NCBI GenBank assembly: GCA_914767715.1
Contig: OU612067.1
Location: forward strand, 34,076,162 to 34,136,161
DNA length: 60,000 nt
Origin: Membranipora membranacea
Taxonomy: Eukaryota > Bryozoa > Gymnolaemata > Cheilostomatida > Membraniporidae
Direction of reading: 5' to 3'
Of the stretch, positions 1-12,300 are shown one piece after another (the stretch's first letter is position 1; each line of letters starts with the position of its first letter). A program made the translations under genes and the position numbers. Below the pieces are notes generated by a model that searched no databases, had not been told where the DNA came from, and saw nothing but the letters and a program-made list of their open reading frames with translations.

Positions 1-1190
1 GTTTCTCAGAAGAATAGTCAGAAATAATTTTGTGAACGGTGTCGCTGCATGAATGTGCAGTGCGAAAACCGGACTGCGATGAAGATATTAGATGCAGTTA
101 TTAGAAGATATTAGAATATATTAGAAGATATTAGATGATATTGGATATCAGCAAGGCTCTCAAACACACAGCCTCTCAACATCGCATGTTCTAAATTGGT
201 TGCAGAGGGGTCAAGGGTTTGACGTTGTGAAGTTTCATTGTTAACAAGGTCATGAAATCTCATCCAAAGTATTTTCTGTGCAAGTGTTCTCATTGCTCTT
301 TGAAGATCATTACAATTAGATTTCTGACAAAAAATTGCTCACACAAAAAAATTTTTTCCAGACTCTATTGACGGACAGTCTACCAAAATCACATATTTTC
401 TTGACTGTTAAGTGAAGTTCTCTAAGCAATTAACTTAAGCTCTGGGTCCTACCTCCTAGGACTCCCATGTGATCTTTTCAATCACTAAAAGATTTGCTGT
501 TAGCCATCTACCACCCTCCGCAATAAGTTCACTGAATTTTTCAATTCAAAGCGTCAAACACGGAAGGGATCAGATATGATATGATGTCCAACAAATTTTA
601 TTGTTACTCAAAGATTCGTGTGGCTGATTGCTTGTTGGTTCTCATCCCAAATAGGGCTGGAACGGCTAAAAACTGCTTGTATTTTCAAAATTTTATCTGG
701 GGGAGGCCTCATACCCCCGAATGTGAAGGCCTGGCCCTACCATTTCAAAACCCAAAGAGGGTGCGGTCAATTGGTATATACTCCTGAACAAAAACTGGCC
801 AAACCCGAAAAAAGGTTGGGCATGCATGCGTGACTAAATAGAATAGAAGAACATATAAAAGGCCAGATGTTCTGTGAAGCTGAGTAGTCATGACATAAAT
901 CGATCTATTGTTCATTGTTCTCCCTCATCGTTAGCCTGAATGGTTTCCACTGTGTATTATTGCTTCGGTTTTACATATACAGGGTTTCCCAATGTAGAAT
1001 TTCCAAATGGTTATCGTAGATAGATCTTAAAGAATTGAACAAAGCAGAAATTTGGTGCTTAGCTAATGAACTTAGGCCTATTACCTTGATTCAAATATTA
1101 CACAAATGAATTGTACAAATAATTGAATTTGGTTGTGATAATGTTCCTTGTTATAGGACCATATTTTGACCAAAAAACAATGATAGACAT
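1..1190. other. No recognisable gene; start of window
   Basis: I see no convincing exon here. Short AT-rich direct repeats of the form ATATTAGAAG lie near positions 95-145. The longest open frames are 60-71 codons with no family resemblance. The stretch may be intergenic DNA or decayed repeat sequence. Confidence 0.4.
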
Positions 1191-1194
1191 ATTA

Positions 1195-1400
1195 CACATT
1201 TTTCTTCTGGCACATGCTCTATGGAATTGAGTTCTGGGGCCACGCTTCTGAAAAGTATTCAAAAGAAGTAAATAGTCCTCCAAAAGGTTTGTGTGAGAGT
1301 AATTCTAAGAAAAAAAACAGAGATCATGTTTCACCGCTAAATATATTGCCTTTAGATATGTAATTCCAATACTGCTCTGAATTGAAACTACTTTAAATTT
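1195..1400 (+). mobile_element. 3' fragment of a CR1/jockey-like LINE reverse transcriptase
   Basis: The plus strand reads YGIEFWGHAS, then a basic stretch with NRDHVSPL. This matches the layout of the region after the thumb in CR1/L2-like LINE polymerases, where a YGIxxWG motif precedes a helix that ends in HTSPLF-like residues. The frame is interrupted downstream and nothing upstream resembles the catalytic core, so this is a short dead remnant. The call rests on motif recognition only. Confidence 0.5.
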
Positions 1401-2780
1401 ATCAACTCTTTAAAATCAGATCACAACTATAATACCAGATCCAACAATTCACATATGGAAAAGACCAAAGAAATTGAGGTGTGAGGTCCCTGTTGTGCCA
1501 ACCTGTACAAAAGGTACCTTTTGGGAGTGGGGACATGTACTCAGTCTGATTCCTTGAGTGGCCTGGCCACGAGCCTGTGGGAGGCAGTCTGATTGTTTGG
1601 AGATTTTCAGATGTTTCGCTCTGTCTTTCTAGCGAGCGAGTCTCCTCGACGGGCAGTCTCCGCTCTAGCTTCGTGCTATCTGACTTTCCCATTGCATTTC
1701 AACATTTTTTATATACTTTTAATACAGTTTTACTTATTTTGATTTTTATAGTAAGCAATAAACACATTCTTGATCAAAACGTCATTGTTTGCTTGTTTGT
1801 GATTACTTTAGTTTGTCCATCAAGATATAATTAAATGTAAAAAATTATATCTGATAGTACAGAGAAATGCATTAAATGGTGGAGCGTCATCTAATTAAAT
1901 CACCAAATTAGCACTAATATTAGAGACATGTCCGCTAACACTAGTTAACATACACTGGCCATATTTGATGAAGAGGCTATTCCTAGCTTCCACAGTATAG
2001 TAATTAATTATTTTCACGGAGTTACAGTTCTTTCTGCTCGTGTTACAAACTGTTTCTGTTGCAGGTATTATGTTTTAGTTGAAATTATGTATGTAAATTT
2101 TGAAATAGTCACGCTGTTCACATTATAGAGATTTTTACGTCAGCTAGCCAAAATCAAGTATGAGCTCACATCAAGTCACTCCAAACTAGCTAAACTGAAA
2201 TCTAGCAAACATTCAATCATCTAGACTTTAGAGTATGACTATTAATATAGGCAGCACTACCTTGACAACCTGATTATAATCAGTATCAAGATGACCGAGA
2301 CTCTACTAGTTTGAGGACAGGGGTGGACTGATCTCAATTATGAGGCTTAAATATATCAGATTTATCCAAATCAGTACAAATCTGATATTTTTCTTGCCTA
2401 GGAATATATTATATATATATATATATTGTATATATACATATGTTAAAAAGCAATAAAAAATTAATAATAATCACATTGATACAGATAGTTACATCAGTGA
2501 GAATTTAGCAAACAAGAGCAATTAAAGCGATCTTACATAAAAAAAGGTTTCTATTTTACAAAATAATTAGTATGTTATTTAATTGACTTTGAAAAGCAGT
2601 ATAAAGAAACTAAAAGTTTAAGCCTGAGAGAAAAACTTACACATATAAATGGTCTGGTCCTGTACCGTTAAAAGGGCATAAGATATTTGATTATTTTAAT
2701 ATACAGCTTTTGATTCTGAAGCACAAAGCTACTTTTCCATCGAGTATCAATGTTGGACAGAATTATATCAAGCATATTGA
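1401..2780. other. Intergenic stretch, no gene seen
   Basis: This stretch holds an AT dinucleotide run near 2406-2426 and otherwise AT-rich unique-looking sequence. Open frames on both strands at 1402-1834 overlap each other and carry no domain I recognise. Confidence 0.4.
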
Positions 2781-2789
2781 CGTGTAACC

Positions 2790-2922
2790 GGTGTAATAGC
2801 ATATGGTGTACTAGTGTGTGGTGTACTAGCGTGTGGTGTAATAGCGTATGGTGTACTAGTGTGTGGTGTACTAGCGTGTGGTGTACTAGCGTGTGGTGTA
2901 CTAGCGTGTGGTGTATTGGTGT
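2790..2922. repeat. 15-bp minisatellite overlapping the end of a coding exon
   Basis: About nine head-to-tail units of GTGTGGTGTACTAGC with small changes. On the minus strand the unit contains CTAG and supplies the TAG stop codon of the membrane-protein gene at 2901-2903. The last coding residues (HQYTTR) are therefore encoded by the edge of the array. Confidence 0.9.
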
Positions 2923-5900
2923 AAGACCACATCACTAAGTTGACTCTCGTTACTATGGTGACGACGTCGCTGGGTACTAGTTTGTGTTTCTCTGGAGTCT
3001 GTAGGTTTATTTCTAAGAGGAGCTTTAGATTCTCCTTCTGACTCTAGATCAGAATCTGTATCATCATCTCTCACCTGACACGGAAATATTCTATAAAACA
3101 GTATGATAATCATTAAGGTCGTCTACTATGTATAATTAGTAACTGAACTAGTGGGAGTTGTCCTTGATCAGCACTAAGTGAGGATAACTCAGATTGAGTG
3201 TGTACCAGATAAGATCAGATCAGATGGTGGTAGTGTATAGAGATTATAGTACACACATTCAAAGTGCGCTACTATTCAACCCTAAAAGTTGCCTGAGAGC
3301 GAGTATGCAAAAAGTGGTGTAATCTACTCATAATCATCACACACGTGAGAGTGCAGGAAACTAATCACATACTCGGTACATACTCAGTACATTTAATGAC
3401 TAAACGTAAAAAATTAAAGTACTTAGCATTAAGAAAGAGGACAGAAATCTTACCTTAGATAACAGAGGATGATAAATATGATAATAAGAAGAATTATGAG
3501 GAAAATGATAACAGCGATAACAATCCTCACTGCCACAGACACTGTAAATAGAGAAGGTGTCTCATCAGTTAGCCATAAGTAGATAACATAGCACATAACG
3601 TAGTACATAACGTATTACATAACGTAGTACATAATGTAGTACATAACATCGTACGTAACGTATTACATAACGTAGTACATAACGTAGTACATAACGTAGT
3701 ACATTACGTAGTACATTACGTAGTACATAACGTATTACATATCGAGGTACATAACATAGTACATAACGTATTACATAACGTAGTACATAACGTAGTACAT
3801 AACGTAGTACATTACGTAGTACATTACGTAGTACATAACGTATTACATAACGAGGTACATAACATAGTACATAACGTATTACATAACGTAGTACATAACG
3901 TAGTACATAACGTAGTACATTACGTAGTACATTACGTAGTACATAACATATTACATAACGAGGTACATAACGTAGTACATAACGTATTACATAACGTAGT
4001 ATGTAACGTAGCGCATAACGTAGTATGTAACGTAGCGCATAACGTAGTAAGTTACGTGACGCAGTATGTAGAGTATTGCATAAGTAGTACGCTCCCGTAG
4101 TACGTTAGGTAGATCATAAAGGAAAACGGACAAATGATCAGTATGATTTGATTGACACACTGGTTGTGTTTTGTTATATATGCGACGCTTAAATCATGTT
4201 TGTCTATTTGATTGTTAAAGGCGTAGAGGTGGGGATGTACAGTCTCGCTTTGGTCTCTTTTAGACAATTAATCAATGAGGAGTGTTTCTTCCTAACCCAA
4301 AATATGACACCATACAAGAAGAGGGATACAACTGTGTGGTTAGTTAGGTGATTCCAGCAGTTAATCAATCAGATCATTTATTTCAAACATGCTGACATAC
4401 TTTGACATTGCAGTAAATCTTCTCCGTTGTTGTGGCGTTTCCATTCATATTCATATGTCTTATCAGCCTTCGGCATCGCTAAACATTCTACTATAATCTC
4501 ATTCTGCTGTGTATCACTAACTACTCGATTACCATCACAAGTAATCTACAAAACACCCGTCACATTGTACACTCTGTAATGTGTGTATGTCACTTGTTTT
4601 GACGATTCCTTCTTTTGCTGTAAAAACATGGCAGCCTCGCTGGTGTTAAAAAGGAGGTAGGTTAATACAATGAGTTAGAGAGCTCCAACTCCTTTGTTAG
4701 TAGCACCAAAAGTATGACATAGTCAGTATGTTGATTGAAGCAGTATAGTAGTTATCACATGTAAATTAAAGTCTCATAAAGATTGTTATAAGTATACCAA
4801 CAATGAAGCATCAGACAATTGAAAACTGCCAAGTCACACGAGGTTAAAGTCTGTTGCACAACTTGTTCTTTTGAGTATTTTCCTTGAAATAGCCATGTAA
4901 GCATAATACCATGGGTACTCTGGTTAGAGCTGTCAGGCAGTTTCCATTCGGATGTCGATAATCAGACGCCAGAAAATAAATGAATAAACAATGAATCTAA
5001 CAGAACGTAGCTCTCAGACTGACCAGACTTATCTACTCAATAAGACTGACCTTGACATTATATGATGAGGACATCTGATCTGTTCGGTATATGAACCTTG
5101 TACCGTAGTCTATATATTCTACTTCATAGTTATTTCCTCGTATCAACTTATTGAGAGGGCATCCAAACGCTGAGCAGGAAATAGACAATAATGAACTCAT
5201 ATTATGAATTACTTCATTGGGGAGCCTATGTCATTTTTATCTGTCAGGACTGTGCAGTTACTGATGAAGTTGTCTACTACTTGTCAAGTTGGAGGCAACT
5301 CCAAATAAATTAAGTTGATCATTTGCCTATCTGCGTGTATAATTTATAACTATAATGAGTTAGATTATCATAGATTAAGTTAAGTAAGTTACAGTCTAGC
5401 CTGACCCGCCGCTAGAATTTGATGTATTTATGTATATCTATGGATGTTTGTATTTGTATTTAAACCATCTGTCATTGCAATAACGATAACATTGGGCTGA
5501 GTAGCTACATAGGAACAAAAAGAAAAGAATTATGAGTTGTTGTGTCTCATAAAACCTGAAAAAAGTTTTCTTTCTCTTCTCAGTCCTAAACTTTTTGGCT
5601 CGAAAAATCACAGGTCTGTTTCAATAGTATTGAATCTTGGTTAAATCTTGATTTGATTTATTTTATCGACCAGATAAATAATAACTTACCCGTTAGTTTG
5701 AGCTCGGCTCTGCTTGTCTGCAGACTATTGATCATGTATGACGTAAAGTTTACTCTTATTATGTTATCCGTCACTGTGGAGAATGCTTCGTGTGGCATCA
5801 GAAGTGGACTCACACATCTATTATTTACTTTGAAAGAGTCGCATTTGTCACAGGCTACAAACAGAGCAAATAATACACAAGAGGGATAACAATCTATACT

Positions 5901-6958
5901 GACCAACAGTGCCAGGTCTTAATAACTTCATGGGCTGTTCTCAACATATAAATCTGAGCTTATAAGATTATTTATCTATTTTCGACTGACACAAAGTGAT
6001 GACCTTAGGCACTACCAGTATATCTCCACTCTGCCTGCAGGAGAGCCTTGTGACATATAGTCTATCTCTGCAGCACTGCGGTGGTGGGGCTCAAGGTTCA
6101 AGGTTATGAGATATCAAAACCAGTGTTCCATTTAGGCCCAAATATTTCTAAATTATGGGTTTCCATTGTTTTCCCAATTTTGGTACTCAGACTAGGTGAA
6201 TTAGTTCAAGCCCTATGCTGCAGAGACGAACGTATGCCTCAACAGTTCGCACATGCGCAGTGGTATATCTCATCACTTACAGATACTGATTAAGTATATA
6301 GCAAGCTGCTATTTTATCCTGTCAATTTACACTCTCTCTTATAGAGGCTGGCGGTAATCATAGAGGGTCAGGACAACTATCATGACACATACCTAAACAA
6401 TTTGTGGAAGGGAAGGTGTACTGATCTCCCGCAGTGATGTGTACTTTCTGACCAGGTTCTGAGGCTAGAGTGACGGTACAGGATATATCAGTAGTGTAAG
6501 TCTGACAGGAAGTTGTGGGATCGAGTGATGAGACGAGATAGGTCGGCTCAGAAGTTAGAAGTACTGATGAGCTGTCGGCCTGCAGCTCACAGACTCCTAA
6601 CTTATCTCCGTAATAATCCAAACAGGCTGCAAAATATCCATCAAATATCGCAACATCAAGGAGGCGTTAAAGATTTGAAAACTTAACAAGCCATTCAAAT
6701 TTTAATTTTCCCTGCGTTACCTCTGCGGAATGACATCAGAAGCTTCAATAATCATCCATGTTCACAGAAAGAGAAACCGATAATTATGATGAAACACAAC
6801 GTAACACTTTTTATTTTTTGTATAATAAATACTTGGATAGAACTTACCTATGACTGCTGAGTGTAAAACTTACCAAGTGACTGCTGAGTGTATATAAGAG
6901 ATATAAGACAGCTGCATATAAGGAGAGATAGCAGGAGAGATCTCTCACACAGAGCCAT
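2901..6958 (-). CDS. Single-pass membrane protein of unknown family, seven coding exons
   Basis: Not recognised as a known family. Coding exons 5' to 3' are 6958-6874, 6626-6393, 5893-5690, 5169-5051, 4545-4401, 3541-3454 and 3090-2901. They join in frame to give 354 residues. Residues 1-24 form a signal peptide (MALCERS then a Leu/Ile-rich core). Residues 25-262 are a cysteine-rich ectodomain with about fourteen cysteines, CxxC pairs and an NFT glycosylation site in exon 3. Residues about 265-291 are a very hydrophobic Ile/Leu transmembrane helix encoded by its own exon. The tail of about 62 residues is first acidic (DDDTDSD) and then basic (QRRRHH). It is likely a type I surface receptor or adhesion-like protein. 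Exons 4 and 5 are short but fit by splice consensus and phase. A possible second 5' splice site lies beside exon 1. The whole model is inference without transcript support. Confidence 0.7.
3584..4066. repeat. 12-bp satellite with 108-bp higher-order structure
   Basis: About forty units of ACATAACGTAGT lie in the intron between the transmembrane exon and the exon at 4401-4545. Variant units (ACATTACG pairs, AACGAGGT, AACATAGT) recur in the same order. The ACATTACG pair begins at 3701, 3809 and 3917, so the higher-order period is exactly 108 bp, or nine units, seen three times. Confidence 0.95.
6842..6894 (-). repeat. Tandem duplication containing a 5' splice site
   Basis: The end of coding exon 1 of the membrane-protein gene and its donor are present twice, in units of about 26 bp that each contain ACTTACC followed by GACTGCTGAGTGTA on the plus strand. 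The donor used in my model leaves 6874 as the last exon base. The second donor lies 26 bases further into the intron and would shift the reading frame if used. Confidence 0.8.
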
Positions 6959-8150
6959 AGCTGTCATGTATAATACTTATAAAGGTAGACTTTGTGATAA
7001 CAAGAGTTCAGAGGAAAGCTCAGATCTGATGAAGCTGACTACACGGCAGCTTAACGCTGAATAGAGTGAGGCAGCGAGGCAGCAATGCTAATAAATGTCT
7101 GTAGTATATAATAGTAGTCTAATTACTATTAGCACATGAATGAATGGTGACTCATTAGTTAAAGCAGCAGGTCATGTGATGTATGGGAGGACTGTCATCT
7201 GCCATGTGTAGAGACCAGCTGTACTGGGTAATGGATATTAATTATACATGGCTGAACAGTCAGCCAAGGAAATGGTGCAAAAAGTGAATAAATTATTATA
7301 ATTATCCAAATTATCACTTTTTGTGAACTCAGTTCCAGAGAAGCATTAGTTACATAACGTTTATGCTGCGGTGTATGACTATAGACAGCTCATTATAACA
7401 ATGACTAGCTTATCAACTATGCTGGGCGTATTAAATCAGATAGAATCTTATTTTAAACCTTACTGATGTTATCATGGTGTTACCACTTGAGTAGTCTTCT
7501 CCTTGATGCATGTTATTTATTACACCACAAGTAATGATATATGTATTTATTTTATATATATTTCTTTATTTTACCTAAATAAACATGCATTGTGACAGTC
7601 ATAAACAGAATAAAATTAAAGTTTTAGACCCACAGTAGATGACTAATTAAGGAGACTGACACTACCCCAGCAGGTGGTAAGTATGACACACAGTCGCTGA
7701 CTGGTGATGTGATGACTATATATACATATCTACTGATAATCTGCTGATAATCTACTGCTACTATCTTATTTCACCAAGCAAGGAGTTGGGGCCCATGATG
7801 GTTAAACTATGAATTACTTATTTACACTAATTGTCTGTACAGAAATATACACTTGGTAGATGAATTAATATGACAGCATCAACTATACTATACCAGCTTT
7901 CTATTCTTACCTCCACAATTTATGAGCTTGGAGTCAAATGAAAATTGCAAATAAACATCAATCTAAGCTAATGCCATAGTGGCCATCATGTCGAATATGA
8001 TGACCTTTGCGCCCAGCGATTATGACGCCAACTTGTGAGCTTTGTCTGTTCTGTCTCCAGAGTAGAAGATTAAAGCTTTCTCTCTATCTGATAATGACTT
8101 TGTTATACATTCTGATATCGGCTTACTCAGTATACATCTCAATCTCACAT
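6959..8150. other. Intergenic region between the membrane-protein gene and the POT1-like gene
   Basis: This is upstream of the membrane-protein start codon at 6958, so it probably holds that gene's promoter. I cannot point to a clear TATA box or initiator. No coding exon was recognised. Confidence 0.4.
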
Positions 8151-8157
8151 CATCACC

Positions 8158-8320
8158 TGAAACAACCAAAACTCACCATCAAAACAACCCCAAAACACCG
8201 TCAAGCAACCCCAATATATCGTCAAAACAACCCCAATACACCATCAAAACAACCCCAATACACCGTCAAAGCAACCCCAATACATGATCAAAACAACCCC
8301 AATACATCGTCAACCAACAC
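8158..8320. repeat. 22-bp minisatellite
   Basis: About seven units contain CAAAACAACCCCAATACACC, alternating with AT or GT before the next unit. The open frame across it is produced by the repeat and is not evidence of a gene. Confidence 0.85.
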
Positions 8321-8621
8321 AAATATACACCAAATTAGATTCTACAGTTCTAAACCTAATGATGGGTCTTACTATCATCAACATCTGTAATTGTACCATC
8401 CAACACCGGCAAGAATTACCATCAGCTGGCACTGTGCCAAACAAAACAAACTGACTAATTGAAACAGGACGCTTGCTGTACAATTACATTCCTATCGTAG
8501 TGAGCAGATAGCATTGACTTAATATAAAAAAATCTAACATTCATTTATAGCCTTGCTAACCTGTTACACCTTGTAAGAAACATTGATGTTACTTGTTTTT
8601 TTTTCTGTATCAAAACAGGTC

Positions 8622-8739
8622 TACGGACTGAGTATTGCTGTGGAGCATTTGAGTTGGGATGCCCATCCTGACACCACCATGGTCCTTTTGATTGAAAGAC
8701 TCATGCTCTACCCATTCCACCATGGCCAATCCCCTAGAG
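8622..8739 (+). other. Exon-like segment with no assigned gene
   Basis: A pyrimidine tract and ATCAAAACAG acceptor precede an open stretch that ends at CTAGA followed by a consensus donor GTAAGT. The reading contains SIAVEHLSWDAHPD and MVLLIERLMLYPFHHG. No neighbouring plus-strand exons were found, and the segment lies just beyond the probable 3' end of a minus-strand gene. It could be an exon of a small or non-coding transcript, or chance. Confidence 0.35.
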
Positions 8740-8887
8740 TAAGTATTTACCACATGTTAGGCACTTTCTAGTTTCCCAAAGTAATTTCATGTATGAGGTC
8801 AATGCTGCCTGCAGTTCAGAGGTCACATTTCTCATTTAAATAATTCTGTGTACTGATTCAATTCTGATACTTTGTTCAACTTACATG

Positions 8888-9256
8888 TCAGGATTTTATA
8901 CATCTCATTCCCAGGGAGAAATTCTGCCAGTAGCTCCGATAATGTTTTATCTCTTCTGCACGGATCTGAAAACGGAAATCCATGAGGTTAGACAAGTTCT
9001 TGTGGAATGATAACGCAGATAATGATAACAGTCCACTGAGAGTTTTGTCTGCTCTCCCTGCTACCAATGTCCTTTGATGTACCGGCGAGCTGTCTGTAAC
9101 TACCAGGATGTACCAATGTAAATCGATTACCATCATCGGGCGGGAGTTATCATCCCATCATCAAAACGCAGACAACTCGTAGAAATTGATAAGTTTTATG
9201 AAGAATGCGATCTACAAGACCATGACATGCATCCTCAATGTCATACCTGTGAAGAT
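8888..9256 (-). pseudogene. Probable last exon region of the POT1-like gene, frame-interrupted
   Basis: A strong acceptor (long pyrimidine run ending TTCACAG) sits at about 9257-9285 on the minus strand. From it one frame reads YDIEDACHGLVDRIL and stops at TGA after MMG near 9150. A second frame, offset by one base, then stays open for over 80 codons to a TGA at 8888-8890 and includes MMVIDLHWYILVVTDSSP. The pair resembles one exon broken by a single extra base in a run of G. It is a weak candidate for the C-terminal part of POT1. Alternatives are a sequencing error, a true early stop, or an unrelated exon. Phase from the upstream exon does not join cleanly. Confidence 0.4.
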
Positions 9257-9389
9257 GCATGAGAATGTAGGAAAAACATTGGGTGTTTGGGTGAGTAAGG
9301 TTATAATTCACAATAGAATGAGTTAATCATAGTCTACATTGTTTCAGCCCCCAGCACCAGAGTGTATATCTCTCTCCTTGTCTACATAC

Positions 9390-12300
9390 TGAAATATCAC
9401 AACACGCTGACAACCACCGCACAATAAGCTCATGTTCGACCTGTGATATATTACCTGATGATAGCGAGACCACGGGTATCCTTCTAGAGTCAAATGCGTG
9501 AGATCTGTGAGCTGCTCTCTGACGTGTAGATGTCTGACTGAGAAGCCTGTGTACTATCTCTCTGTGATGTGGTGTTACAGTGTGACCTGAGGGGGTGACA
9601 GTGTGACCCGATGGTGTCACTGTGTGAGCTGAGCTCATAGATCTCAGTCTAGAGGAAGGGCTGATGATCTCAGATGAGGCAGAGAGGAACTCATCATCAG
9701 TCTCCGGGGAGGTAGACCTCGTCTCTTCTCTACGAGCAATGGCTGAGTATAACATATGTAGAGGTATACGGTGGGTACCATCTACAAATCAAAGTAACAC
9801 ACAAAGTACCAAACCAAATATTAATGTTCGCATTCAAAGTCTCACACGAGTTTATTAGCTCGATAGTTTTACTCAATGTGTTAAAATTAGATAATTACAA
9901 GGATAATTTTTTGTGCTGTAGAATATTTGTTGGGTAGATGATAAACCTCAAATCTACCCAAGTTCTATGGTGATACATCAGGGTGCGATGTAACAATATC
10001 CGTACCTTTATATTTCTCCGCTCCAGCCCTGGACATCAGTCTATCTGTACTGCTGCTAACACTAGCCTCGTTGCGCTGCGGTGAGTTTGGAGTATGACTG
10101 TCACTCTGTGAGGTAGGATTCTGTGGTGGAGTTACTAGATTAATGTCATTGTTATTTCCCGTCAGGTTACTATTATTATTATTATTCTGAGTGATATTAC
10201 TGTTAGACTTAGTCTGAGTGATATTACTGTTAGTCTGAGTGATATTACTGTTAGACTTAGTCTGAGTGATATTACTGTTAGTCTGAGTGATATTACTGTT
10301 AGACTTAGTTTGTGATTTACTAGCAGAAGGCGATTGTTGGGCTGGTGTTCTGTGAGAAGGAGATCGGCGCTGCTTGGAGGAAGATGAGGAGTTTTGTGTA
10401 TTACTCGATGTAGAAGGATTGGTATCTCTTACTGGTCTGTCAGGGTGAGTGAGCTTCATGTCAGCAACTAAAGTAAGATAAAAATGATAATATCAGATAC
10501 TTCAGCTGTCAATGTCGTGAGTGAATATGCGTCAAACAGCAATGACTGCATTTTGAATTGGATGGCTTATCAGCAGTGGGGGAGCAATTCTGAATGCAGG
10601 CAAACTGGATAAAACTTGATGTAAGAAACTATCTATCATAAAAATCATTTATATGTGACTCTTGGAGTTCACATACTTGAACTTCTATAACCTAAAAGAA
10701 ATGTTACGGAGGTTCAAACTGATTGAAAAAGCATGATTCACTTCCCTTCAATTGTAATACGTTCATATGATACTAAAGCATTCATCAAAAAGTATTTGAG
10801 GTAGCACTTCCATCCATACAAAATAATTACAAGTGAGGAAAAATAATATCAGGTGAGGGGAGTACAGCAGTATTATTTGTATAATGAGATAGAGTGAGAG
10901 CTATCTAACCTATATCGATGTGTACATTAGGCGTGTCCTGGACCGCGCGATATAGAGATTGTATAAGCCTATCTTTCTGTGACGGATCAGTAAGGGGCGT
11001 GACTAATATTTTATAACTCTCATGAATGTAAAGCTCCGGTCTGCCTACAGATCTATACTGTGTACAGTGAACTCCTGTAATAAGTAATATCACACACCAT
11101 TTGACACAACGTTTGCCCATCTGATACAGTTAATATTTGTTACATTTTCCTTGCCTAGTTGCATATAGCCAATGTGTTGGCTCTAATTGGTTGGGTGGAG
11201 TGAAAGATCAATCAGATCAATGATTGGCTAGGCTCTATAGATCAAAAATCATATGCAAAGCCTTGCCTAACCAAACAGTAATAACTAATCCTAGTCTGGG
11301 CCCTCCATACTCCTGCCCCCTCGCCTACGGCCCCCCGGCTAGTGGAGACTAATCCCTACGGCCCCCCGGCTAGTGGAGACTAATCCTACGGCCCCCCGGC
11401 TAGTGGAGACTAATCCTACGGCCCCCCGGCTAGTGGAGACTAATCCTACGGCCCCCGGCTAGTGGAGACTAATCCTACGGCCCCCCGGCTAGTGGAGACT
11501 AATCCTACGGCCCCCGGCTAGTGGAGACTAATCCTACGGCCCCCCGGCTAGTGGAGACTAATCCTACGGCCCCCCGGCTAGTGGAGACTAATCCTACGGC
11601 CCCCCGGCTAGTGGAGACTAATCCTACGGCCCCCCGGCTAGTGGAGACTAATCCTACGGCCCCCCGGCTAGTGGAGACTAATCCTACGGCCCCCCGGCTA
11701 GTGGAGACTAATCCTACGGCCCCCGGCTAGTGGAGACTAATCCTACGGCCCCCCGGCTAGTGGAGACTAATCCTTGCATTAAATATGTGAGAACATAGCA
11801 GCATAAACATACCCTGGAATGTGTACAGAGCCCCAAGTGTCATCTCTCGGGCTCTAACCACATGATCTCCATAGACAATGATAGGTACACAGTACTCAGA
11901 TAGCTGATCCACAACACCACATTCATGTGTCTGTGTAACACAGTCTGATGTATCCGATTTGTTAAGGTTAAGTCGTGGTTTTGTACCGTCCCATACTAGG
12001 AGTATGGCCAGCTTATATGGATTGTGTTTTAGCGTGGACACTCGGAGAAGCTGACAGTTTATACAGACATAAGAGTCGAGTATTACAGACTTGAGAGCCG
12101 TGTGACCATCTAACGCTGGATGTCTGGGTGATGAGGTACAGACTGCTGATCTGTTAGCTGTCGATGAGATGTCAGAAGCAGACTTATCATGTCTTACTGT
12201 AGTTTGACTGTTGGTCATTTCTGGAGGCTGATGAGGTGTGTCACTAAATGCTGAGCTGGGGAGAGTGAGAGGAGGCCTGGAGTTATCGGTTCTTGTGAAC

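Noticed and set aside
3584-4066. CRISPR array
   Set aside because: Units are contiguous without spacers, in an animal gene's intron.
11521-11730. Repeat protein METNPTAPRLV
   Set aside because: It is only the 30-bp minisatellite read in one frame; the array is intronic to the POT1-like gene.
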